64,000 nt of DNA from an uncultured Anaerolineae bacterium (GTDB lineage: Bacteria; Chloroflexota; Anaerolineae; Aggregatilineales; Phototrophicaceae): contig CALDYP010000011.1 in the NCBI GenBank assembly GCA_937944445.1, forward strand, positions 62,001 through 126,000. The letters run 5' to 3'. The notes below the pieces were generated by a model. It did not search any database, was not told the origin of the DNA, and worked only from the letters and a program-made list of their open reading frames with translations. Within the stretch, counting starts at the first letter, position 1, and the number at the start of each line of letters is the position of its first letter. A program made the translations under genes and the position numbers. This document shows, one piece after another, positions 46,845 through 55,188 of this stretch.

Positions 46845-49800
46845 ATGGACATCACCCCCAGCACAATCGACAACTTGTGGGTTCTCGTAAGCGCTTGCTT
46901 GGTGTTCTTCATGCAAGCCGGTTTCTTGTGCCTTGAGAGTGGCTTTACGCGCAACAAAAACAACATCAACGTTGCGCTCAAAAACGTTGTCGACTTTGGG
47001 CTGACGACGGTGCTGTTTTGGGTGATTGGCTTCGGTTTGATGTTCGGCGCTTCGGCTGGTGGTTGGTTCGGGCAGAGCATGTTCGCCCCAGAATTTGGTC
47101 AATACGACGGGCGAACGATTGTTTTCATTATCTTTCAGTTGATGTTTTGCGGCACGGCGATCACGATCACATCCGGCGCAATTGCTGAGCGGCTGCGCTT
47201 CAGCAGCTTCATCCTGTTGGTGCTCGTGATGAGCCTTATCACGTATCCCATCTTTGGCCATTGGGCGTGGAATGGGATCCTGCAAGGCGAATTTACTGGC
47301 TGGCTGGGGCAGTTGGGCTTTCGTGATTTTGCGGGGTCAACGGTTGTGCACAGCGTCGGCGGGTGGTCTTCGCTGGCGATCTTGGTGCTGATCGGGCCGC
47401 GCTTGGGTCGCTTCAACCCTGATGGCAGCGCCAACACGATCTTCGGATCCAACATTCCGCTGTCGGCGCTCGGATTGATGATCCTGTGGATTGGGTGGTT
47501 TGGCTTCAACGGTGGCAGCGTGTTTGCGATGAACGACACCGTGTTGAGTGTGGCGCTGCACACGGTGGTAGCAGGCGCAGCAGGCATGACGATGACCACG
47601 ATCATGAGCTACTTCATCAAGAAGCAGGCGGATGTCTTTTACCTCGTCAACGGCGCGCTGGCTGGCCTCGTAGCGATCACAGCGAGCGCGCACGCCGTCA
47701 CAACTCTTGAGTCAGCGGTGATCGGCGCGCTGGGTGGCGCAGTCATGATCGGCGTGGACAAGCTGCTGCTGCGCCTGCGCATCGACGACGCGGTGGGGGC
47801 TGTGCCGGTGCATCTGGGTGCGGGCGTGTTTGGCACGTTGGCGTTAGCGGTGTTCGGCGCGCCTGAGATGCTAGGCGTCGACCCCGCGACGTTCAACCGA
47901 TTGGATTTCTTCATCGTCCAACTGTTGGGTGTGATCGTCTGTGGCCTATTTGTGTTCACGGTGACCTATGCGATTTTCTATGTGTTCAATCGCTTCAAAC
48001 CGCTGCGTGTGACCTCAGATCAAGAACTGGTTGGGCTGAACATCTCTGAGCATGGCGCGCGGAATGACTTGTTCAACTTGTTCAGCGTGATGGACGAGCA
48101 GCAGCGCACGGGTGATCTGTCGCTGCGCGCACCAGATGAGGCGTTCAGCGATGTGGGCATGATCGGCGCGCGCTATAACCAAGTGATGCAGGCCTTACAA
48201 GAAGCAGTGACTCGCACCGATGCAATTGTGCGCACAGCGATGGATGGGATCATCACGTTTTCAGCGCGCAACTTCGAGATTCAGACGCTCAACCCCGCAG
48301 CAGAACGTATCTTCGGGTATCAAGCAGTTGACCTGCGCGGCAGATCGCTCACTCAGCTTTTGATGCCGTGGAGCGCGATGGCGCGTTCTGGCCGTCAAGA
48401 AAATATCGTCGTCGACTTCGCCCAAGTGGTACAGGAGACCGCACAGATCGACACATACCGCGAGATGATCGGTCAGCGTGCGAACGGGCAGCCCTTCCCG
48501 CTTGAAGTGCAGATCACCGAGGTGCGCACCGAGGACGAGACCTTCTACACCGGAACTTTCCGCGACATCACCGATCGTAAGACCACGGAGCTGGCCTTGC
48601 AGCGCAGCGAGGATTACTACCGTCGGTTGATCGAAAACGCCAGCGACTTGATCACGATCTTCAGCCAAGAAGGGATCATCAAGTATCAAAGCCCTTCGGT
48701 CACGCGCTTGTTGGGGTATCAGGTGTCTGATCTGGAGGGGCAGAGCATCTTCAGCCTGCTGCACCCGGACGACGTCACGATCTTGACGACGCACCTGCAA
48801 GCGTTGATGAAGCGCCAGCGGGTGACCCCGCTGATGGAATTCCGCATGATGCACCGCAGCGGGCATTTCCTGTACTTTCAGTCACTGGCGTCGAATTTGA
48901 TCGACGAGGTAACGGTAGCTGGCATTGTGATGAACGCGCGCGACATCACGTCTCAAAAACAAGCAGAGAGCGCTCGCCGAGCCAGCGAAGCCAAGAGCGC
49001 GGCCATCATCAGCAGCATTGAAGAGGGGTACTACGAGGTTGACCTGCAGGGGGCGCTGGTCTTTTGGAACGATGCGCTGCTGCGATTGCTGCAACTTGAG
49101 GAACGCAATCCGTCGCTGATCAACAACCGTGACATCATGGACGAGGAGAGCATCCGCCGAATTGGGAAGGCGTTCCGACAGGTGTATGAAACGGGCGAGC
49201 CGCTGCGCTCGTTCGACTTCACGCTTGCCAAGACTGGGCGTCAGTATGAAGCTTCGGCAACAATCATCTTGGATGACAACAATCAACCGATAGGGTTCCG
49301 TGGGTTGGTGCGCGATGTCACTGAGAAGCGCGAGGCTGAGCGGCGTCTGAAGCGTCAAAACCAATACTTGGCGACGCTGCACGAGATCGCCCTGACGTTG
49401 ATGGAACGACTTGAGCTAGAAGATCTGCTTCAGAGCATCGTGAGTCGGTCGGGTGAACTGTTAGGGACGGAACACGGCTATGTGTTCCTGCTGCATCGAG
49501 ACACCAACGAGATGACTTTGCAAATCGCAACGGGGCGTTTTGCCGATCAAGAGCGTACAACGGCTGAATTGGGCGTCGGTCTTGTGGGGACGGTGTGGGC
49601 GACCGGCGAGCCAGTAGTCATCGACGACTATCGTACATGGGACGGACGGCTGAACAACAACGTCAGCGATCTTGTGCGCGCGTCTTTGGCTGTGCCGCTG
49701 CGGCATGGGGCAGAAGTTGTGGGTGTTCTGGGCTTCGCGTTTTTTGAAGAGGATCAGGTAATCACAGATGAGATGGTTGAAAATCTCACCACCTTTGCGG

Positions 49801-51872
49801 AGCTGGCAGCGATTGCGGTAGACAACGCCCAGTTGTACAACGCGATGCAGCAGGAAATTGAGGAGCGCATCCGTATTCAGATGGCGCTGGCGGCCAATGA
49901 AGCCAACCTGACCGCGTTCATTGAGAACACGCGCGATGCGATCTGGTCAGTGGATCGTGATTATCGGGTGGTGGTTATCAACACGACAGCGCGTGAGATG
50001 TTTTCAAATTTCTTCAACGCGACGTTGGAACAAGGGTCTGAGATGCTCAGCGCGTTGGCAGATTTGCCACGCGAGGCGTGGCTCATCCGCTACAATCAAG
50101 CGCTAGATGGGCTGCGCTTCACTGTCGAGGAGCAGTACAGCTTCAACAATGAGCAGTTCGACTATGAGATTGCGTTCAACCCGATCATCGGTCGGGACAC
50201 TCGCTTGACAGGGGTTGCCTGCATTGCGCGCGATATTACCCTGCGCAAGCTGGCTGAACGTGAGCTGCAAAACGCCAAAGAAGCGGCTGAAAGCGCCAAC
50301 CGCGCCAAGAGCGCTTTCTTGGCGAATATGAGCCATGAACTGCGGACACCGCTGAATGCCATCATCGGCTACAGCGAGATGCTTCAAGAAGAAGCAGAAG
50401 AGTTCGGCTATGAGGACATCGTCCCCGAACTGAACAAGATTCAAACGGCGGGCAACCACCTGATCGACCTCATCAACAACATCCTTGACCTGAGCAAGAT
50501 CGAAGCGGGTCGTATGGAACTGTACCTCGAGACGTTCGATGTGCAGTCTGTGATCACAGACATTGCCAATACTGTTCAGCCGCTGATGGCGAAGAACAAC
50601 AACCGTTTCGAAGTACGCTATGTGGACGACCCGGGGCGGATGCACGCTGATCTGACGAAGTTCCGCCAGACGCTGTTGAACTTGTTGAGTAACGCTACGA
50701 AGTTCACCGATAGGGGGGAAATCAGGCTCTTAGTCGAGCGTCGCGTGGAAGGTGGGCGCGACTGGCTTTACTTCTCTGTGCAGGATACCGGCATTGGCAT
50801 GACGCTGTCACAGATGCAAGAGGTGTTTAAGGAGTTCACACAAGCGGATGTCTCCACAACGCGCAAGTATGGTGGCACAGGGCTGGGCTTGACGATCAGC
50901 CGCCGCTTTTGTCAGATGATGGGCGGCGATATCCTCGTAGACAGCGAGTATGGGGTTGGCACAACGTTCACGGTTATCTTGCCGGCGGATGTTGAAGAGA
51001 CCAAGAAAGACATGCAGACTGAAGCGTCAACCGACACGCGCAGCACAGGCGTCATGCAAGCTGTTGAGAGCCTAGACTTCTGGAAGCCGCGTGTGCTGGT
51101 GATCGACGATGATGCCAACGTGCGTGAGATTATCTCGCGGGTGCTTACGAAAGATGGCTTTTTGGTCATGACGGCAAACAACGGGCGCGAAGGCCTTGAA
51201 ATGGCGCGCGAGCATCGCCCAGACATCATCACGCTCGACGTCATGATGGGGGGAATGGACGGTTGGAGTGTGCTGGCCTCCATCAAAGCGGACGCCCAGC
51301 TGGCCGATATTCCAGTGGTGATGTTGACGATGGTGGATGATCGGCGGCGTGGGTTCGCGTTGGGCGCGTCTGACTATATGACGAAGCCAATCGACCGCAA
51401 GCGGCTTGCGCAAATCTTGCAGAAGTATCGCAACAACAAGGGCGATACGGGGCGGATCCCAGCGGGCAGCGTGTTGATCGTCGAGGATGACGATGACACG
51501 CGCGATGTGTTGGCGAAAACGCTGGAGCGGGTGGGCTGGGAAGTGCGCTCCGCTTCGAATGGCAAGGAAGCGCTGGCGCACCTCAACGAAGTGGGCTTGC
51601 CGACGATCATCCTCGCTGACTTAATGATGCCCGAGATGGACGGTATCGAGTTCATTACGCAGATGCGCCAGCGGTCAGATTGGCAGGCCGTGCCGATTAT
51701 CGTGCTGACGGCAAAGGACTTGACCGCAGAAGAGCGGTTGATTTTGAGCGCCTATGTGGAACAAGTGTTGGAGAAGCAGACGTATTCGACAGATCGACTG
51801 ATTGAAGAGGTGCGGCGGCAGGTGCTGACCTTGATGAATTTGCAGGGGAGAGAGAAACCGTCCGATGACTAA
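46845..51872 (+). CDS. ammonium transporter - PAS/GAF hybrid histidine kinase fusion (ammonium sensor)
   Basis: 1675 residues. Amt domain about 1-395: eleven-helix permease core with the pore twin histidines retained (His169 in STVVHSVGG, His323 in VPVHLGAGVFG), GHWAWNG, and the Amt C-terminal VGLNISEHGAR. Then PAS about 460, PAS about 590, PAS about 720, GAF about 860-1000, PAS about 1020. HisKA follows with His1164 (FLANMSHELRTPLNAIIGYSEM). HATPase has NLLSNATKFT, DTGIGMT and GTGLGLTIS. Two receivers follow with Asp1465 and Asp1592. Amt-kinase fusions are known, for example Amt5 of the anammox bacterium Kuenenia, where ammonium binding is linked to kinase activity. This one adds multiple PAS, GAF and a double receiver. 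Inference: ammonium is the input. Confidence 0.92.
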   Translation: MDITPSTIDNLWVLVSACLVFFMQAGFLCLESGFTRNKNNINVALKNVVDFGLTTVLFWVIGFGLMFGASAGGWFGQSMFAPEFGQYDGRTIVFIIFQLMFCGTAITITSGAIAERLRFSSFILLVLVMSLITYPIFGHWAWNGILQGEFTGWLGQLGFRDFAGSTVVHSVGGWSSLAILVLIGPRLGRFNPDGSANTIFGSNIPLSALGLMILWIGWFGFNGGSVFAMNDTVLSVALHTVVAGAAGMTMTTIMSYFIKKQADVFYLVNGALAGLVAITASAHAVTTLESAVIGALGGAVMIGVDKLLLRLRIDDAVGAVPVHLGAGVFGTLALAVFGAPEMLGVDPATFNRLDFFIVQLLGVIVCGLFVFTVTYAIFYVFNRFKPLRVTSDQELVGLNISEHGARNDLFNLFSVMDEQQRTGDLSLRAPDEAFSDVGMIGARYNQVMQALQEAVTRTDAIVRTAMDGIITFSARNFEIQTLNPAAERIFGYQAVDLRGRSLTQLLMPWSAMARSGRQENIVVDFAQVVQETAQIDTYREMIGQRANGQPFPLEVQITEVRTEDETFYTGTFRDITDRKTTELALQRSEDYYRRLIENASDLITIFSQEGIIKYQSPSVTRLLGYQVSDLEGQSIFSLLHPDDVTILTTHLQALMKRQRVTPLMEFRMMHRSGHFLYFQSLASNLIDEVTVAGIVMNARDITSQKQAESARRASEAKSAAIISSIEEGYYEVDLQGALVFWNDALLRLLQLEERNPSLINNRDIMDEESIRRIGKAFRQVYETGEPLRSFDFTLAKTGRQYEASATIILDDNNQPIGFRGLVRDVTEKREAERRLKRQNQYLATLHEIALTLMERLELEDLLQSIVSRSGELLGTEHGYVFLLHRDTNEMTLQIATGRFADQERTTAELGVGLVGTVWATGEPVVIDDYRTWDGRLNNNVSDLVRASLAVPLRHGAEVVGVLGFAFFEEDQVITDEMVENLTTFAELAAIAVDNAQLYNAMQQEIEERIRIQMALAANEANLTAFIENTRDAIWSVDRDYRVVVINTTAREMFSNFFNATLEQGSEMLSALADLPREAWLIRYNQALDGLRFTVEEQYSFNNEQFDYEIAFNPIIGRDTRLTGVACIARDITLRKLAERELQNAKEAAESANRAKSAFLANMSHELRTPLNAIIGYSEMLQEEAEEFGYEDIVPELNKIQTAGNHLIDLINNILDLSKIEAGRMELYLETFDVQSVITDIANTVQPLMAKNNNRFEVRYVDDPGRMHADLTKFRQTLLNLLSNATKFTDRGEIRLLVERRVEGGRDWLYFSVQDTGIGMTLSQMQEVFKEFTQADVSTTRKYGGTGLGLTISRRFCQMMGGDILVDSEYGVGTTFTVILPADVEETKKDMQTEASTDTRSTGVMQAVESLDFWKPRVLVIDDDANVREIISRVLTKDGFLVMTANNGREGLEMAREHRPDIITLDVMMGGMDGWSVLASIKADAQLADIPVVMLTMVDDRRRGFALGASDYMTKPIDRKRLAQILQKYRNNKGDTGRIPAGSVLIVEDDDDTRDVLAKTLERVGWEVRSASNGKEALAHLNEVGLPTIILADLMMPEMDGIEFITQMRQRSDWQAVPIIVLTAKDLTAEERLILSAYVEQVLEKQTYSTDRLIEEVRRQVLTLMNLQGREKPSDD

Positions 51873-52251
51873 AATATTGCTGATTGAAGACAATGAAATG
51901 AACCTTGATATGCTTACGCGGCGGCTGGAACGGCGCGGCTTTGAAATCTTGGTTGCCGTTGATGGGGCGCAAGGGATCGAAGTCGTCAAACAAGAAATGC
52001 CTGACCTCATCCTGATGGACATGAGCCTGCCTGTGATGGATGGCTGGGAGGCGACACGCCGCTTAAAAGCGGATCCCAAGCTGCGTCATATCCCGATTAT
52101 CGCGCTGACGGCTCACGCTATCGCCGGTGACCGTGAGCGTTGCCTTGCTGCTGGCTGTGATGAATACGAAAGCAAACCTGTAAAGTTCCCACGTCTGCTG
52201 GAAAAAATCCAACTCATGCTTGGGATCGAACTACAGGGTGGTGACGAGTAG
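51865..52251 (+). CDS. single-domain response regulator
   Basis: 128 residues, a stand-alone CheY/DivK-like receiver. The acidic pocket is in ILLIEDNEMNLDML, phospho-acceptor Asp52 in LILMDMSLPVMDGWE, switch residue in PIIALTAHAIAGD, lysine in YESKPVKFPRL. The sequence resembles DivK-type receivers that shuttle phosphate or act as allosteric ligands. It overlaps the Amt-kinase end by 8 bases and ends six bases before the Ser/Thr kinase gene, so it is the likely physical link between the two. Confidence 0.93.
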   Translation: MTKILLIEDNEMNLDMLTRRLERRGFEILVAVDGAQGIEVVKQEMPDLILMDMSLPVMDGWEATRRLKADPKLRHIPIIALTAHAIAGDRERCLAAGCDEYESKPVKFPRLLEKIQLMLGIELQGGDE

Positions 52252-52257
52252 GCTGCT

Positions 52258-55119
52258 ATGGCCTCTGAACAGACGTCATTGCTGGCGCGGCGCTATGTGA
52301 TCCATGAACGACTCGGCAGCGGCGGCATGGGGACGGTTTACCGTGCTTATGATCGCTTGAACAATCGCGAAGTCGCGCTGAAACGGATCATTGAAGAGGC
52401 GTCAGCTACGCATTTGGGCGACTCAACCGACGGCAAAGAGTTCCGCGCGTCGCTCGCGCGGGAGTTCAAGCTTGCCTCCACCTTGCGTCATCCAAACATC
52501 GTGCAAATGCTGGATTACGGGTTCGACGAATTACATGAACCGTATTTCACAATGGAGCTGCTGCCGTCCCCGCGCACGCTGTTAGAAGCCTGTGCTAACC
52601 GCTCGTTGGAATATCGCCTTGATCTCTTCGTCCAGATGTTGCAAGCACTGGCTTATGTTCACCGGCGCGGCATCATTCATCACGACCTCAAGCCGGCCAA
52701 CGTGGTGGTGACAACGGAGGTGAAGCTGCTCGATTTTGGGCTGGCAAAACTTCATGAGCGTAACTCTGCTGACGAAGATTATCTGACAGCAGGAACACTG
52801 GCGTACATGGCTCCGGAGATTCTCGCTGGCGCGCGCGGGGACGTAACAAGCGATCTCTACGCCGCAGGGATGATGGCCTACGAAGTGTTTTCTGGTGGAC
52901 ATCCCTACACGCTGAATCATGCCCCGACACTCATTCATGAGATCATGAACATAGTGCCGGACATCAACGGGATGGACGTCCCTGTCGACCTAGCGTTTGT
53001 CATCTGGCGAATGCTGGCCAAAGACCCCAACGATCGCTACCAGTCGGCGGTTGATGTCATTCGTGCTATCAACCGCGTTGGCATTCGCAATTACCCCGTA
53101 GAGAGCAGCGCCACCCGTGAGAGCTTTTTGCAGGCGTCTCGTCTCATCTCGCGCGAGGCTGAGATGTCTTACCTGAAGTATGCGCTAGATGACGCTGAGA
53201 AATCTCACGGACGCCTGATCTTGATTAGTGGCGAAAGCGGGGTCGGAAAGTCGCGCTTGTTGGATGAGCTGCGGACGCTGGCGATGGTGCATGGCACGAT
53301 TGTCATGCGAGGGCAAGCCAGCGAAATTGCCAACCGTCCTTATGAGCTGTGGCAGCCGGTGCTGCGTTGGTTGGCGTTGATCGCGTCGACCTTGAGTGAG
53401 GATGAGTTGGCGGTCATAAGCCGCCTCTTGCCTGACGTTGACCGCTTGCTCGATCGGGATATATCTAGAATGGCGCCGGCAGAGTTAACTCCTGAGGCGC
53501 ATTCACAAGCGCTGGCGCAGCTCATCGGGCGCATCGCTGCGGCGTCAAACACGCCTATGTTAATTCTACTCGACGATTTGCAGTGGGCTGGCAGCGAGTC
53601 GCTGCGGCTGTTGGCGCAGCTTAGAGAGATCTTGCCCCCGCTTCAATTGTTGATCGTCGGCACATTCCGCGACAATGAGGCTGATCAGCTGCAGGTGCTG
53701 CTACCGCGTGCAGAGGTTATCAAGCTGCGCCGACTGGATGTACAGGGCATTGAAGCGCTTGGTGAGGCGATGCTAGGCGCAGCAGGCCGACGGCCACAGG
53801 TCGTTGATTTGCTGCAACGTGAGAGCGAGGGCAACGTCTTCTTCATCATCGAGGTGGTTCGTGTGCTGGCCGCCGAAGTGGATGAGTTGGATAAAATTGG
53901 CCAATCGACGCTGCCCCCATCAGTTTTTGCAGGCAGCGTTCGCCAAGTGATGCAGCGCCGCTTGCGTCAGATCAGCGAGCCTGACCGTGTGGTATTGCAG
54001 TTAGCGGCGGTGATGGGGCGTTTCATCAACTTTGAGGTGCTCAGCGCAGCCGTGGCGTTTAACCGCGAAGCATGGCTCACTGCTTGCGCCAACGCCAACA
54101 TTCTGGAGGTGGACGATGAGCGCTGGCGTTTCTCTCATGACAAACTGCGTGAGGATTTGCTCGACAGCCTCAAGCGGGAACAGCGACAGGCGCTTCACGG
54201 ACAAGTGGCGCAGGCCATGGAAACACAGTTTGCGTCTCATCCTGACTATGCGCGGGCGCTGGCCTATCATTGGGGGATGGCAGGTGACCTGCCGCGCGAG
54301 CTGCACTACTCGTTGGTGACGATTCGGCAGCTGCTGCGCGAAGGAGCCTACGACGAAGCAGCGCGCATGGTGCGCCGCTGTTTGGATCTGCTGCCGCAGC
54401 TCCAGCTAAGCAGCGTTGAGGGGGCCGCCACAGAAGCTGAAGTCCGCCAGTTGATGGGAGAGGTGCTGCTAGCGCGTGGCCACTATCAGCAAGCTGAACA
54501 CGAGTTTAGGCACATGCATGAGCTTGCAAGCAGCAGTGGTCGTCAACCGCTGGTTGTGCGCGCGCTGCGCATGATGGGTGTGACAGCGATTGCGCTGAAT
54601 GCCCTGCAAACTGCGCTTCAGCACTTCAGTGCAGCCCTGTCGTTGGTGGATGTCGATGATTCAGCTGCGCGGGCCGAACTGCTGAACCAGATCGGCGATG
54701 TGTACTTCGAGTTCGGCGATCAAGACGCGGCCATGAGCTACTATCAAGAGGCGCAGAACCTCGCGCGCTTGCAGCGGCAGGGATGGTCAGCCCCAAGCGC
54801 AGATCAAAGCCGTTACACGCTGGCGCAGGCGGTGGGATCTGTTGAAAGTTTAATCGATAAACCGAACGAATCCGCAGCGAACACGTTGTATCAAGTGGCA
54901 GAGGACTTGATAGCGTCGGATCAACTGCTCGCATCGTACTACATTTGGGCGTTTCTAGCCCAATGGCCGAACACGCCGGATTCACTCATCGACGAGGTGG
55001 AGACCGCCGTCTTCACCCTTCAACAGCGGCTGCCGACTGAACAGGCGGATGTCGCGTGGGAACAAGTCAAACACGCTGATCTTCAACTTCTCGTTAACAC
55101 ACTGCGCCAACTGCGTTAA
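52258..55119 (+). CDS. Ser/Thr kinase - AAA-like ATPase - TPR protein (PknK-like)
   Basis: 953 residues. Kinase about 10-270: LGSGGMGTVYRAYD, catalytic loop IIHHDLKPANVVV and LLDFGLAKL. The arginine of HRD is histidine (His142 before Asp143), so this is a non-RD kinase that may not need activation-loop phosphorylation. The ATPase domain, about 295-560, has Walker A SGESGVGKSRLLDEL near residue 325 and Walker B MLILLDDLQWAG near 436, as in PknK/MalT-type predicted ATPases. The C-terminal 300 residues are TPR-like helices (HYQQAEHEFRHMHELASS, ALQHFSAALSLVD). No membrane helix and no C-terminal DNA-binding domain. Six bases after the single receiver gene, completing the sensory operon. Confidence 0.92.
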   Translation: MASEQTSLLARRYVIHERLGSGGMGTVYRAYDRLNNREVALKRIIEEASATHLGDSTDGKEFRASLAREFKLASTLRHPNIVQMLDYGFDELHEPYFTMELLPSPRTLLEACANRSLEYRLDLFVQMLQALAYVHRRGIIHHDLKPANVVVTTEVKLLDFGLAKLHERNSADEDYLTAGTLAYMAPEILAGARGDVTSDLYAAGMMAYEVFSGGHPYTLNHAPTLIHEIMNIVPDINGMDVPVDLAFVIWRMLAKDPNDRYQSAVDVIRAINRVGIRNYPVESSATRESFLQASRLISREAEMSYLKYALDDAEKSHGRLILISGESGVGKSRLLDELRTLAMVHGTIVMRGQASEIANRPYELWQPVLRWLALIASTLSEDELAVISRLLPDVDRLLDRDISRMAPAELTPEAHSQALAQLIGRIAAASNTPMLILLDDLQWAGSESLRLLAQLREILPPLQLLIVGTFRDNEADQLQVLLPRAEVIKLRRLDVQGIEALGEAMLGAAGRRPQVVDLLQRESEGNVFFIIEVVRVLAAEVDELDKIGQSTLPPSVFAGSVRQVMQRRLRQISEPDRVVLQLAAVMGRFINFEVLSAAVAFNREAWLTACANANILEVDDERWRFSHDKLREDLLDSLKREQRQALHGQVAQAMETQFASHPDYARALAYHWGMAGDLPRELHYSLVTIRQLLREGAYDEAARMVRRCLDLLPQLQLSSVEGAATEAEVRQLMGEVLLARGHYQQAEHEFRHMHELASSSGRQPLVVRALRMMGVTAIALNALQTALQHFSAALSLVDVDDSAARAELLNQIGDVYFEFGDQDAAMSYYQEAQNLARLQRQGWSAPSADQSRYTLAQAVGSVESLIDKPNESAANTLYQVAEDLIASDQLLASYYIWAFLAQWPNTPDSLIDEVETAVFTLQQRLPTEQADVAWEQVKHADLQLLVNTLRQLR

Positions 55120-55147
55120 GCGGCTGGAATTGGCAGCTATCTCCTGC

Positions 55148-55153
55148 TAAAAT
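55148..55153 (+). promoter_or_regulatory. weak candidate -10 box for the MFS gene
   Basis: TAAAAT 36 bases before the ATG at 55189. No clear -35. If inactive, the transporter would be read from the signalling operon 69 bases upstream. Confidence 0.35.
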
Positions 55154-55188
55154 AAAGAGTCGGTGCATCATAAAAGGGTGGTGATTGT

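Noticed and set aside
55120-55188. Terminator after the kinase-ATPase-TPR gene
   Set aside because: Only a weak GCTG/CAGC pairing without a T-run is visible, so transcription into the MFS gene cannot be excluded.
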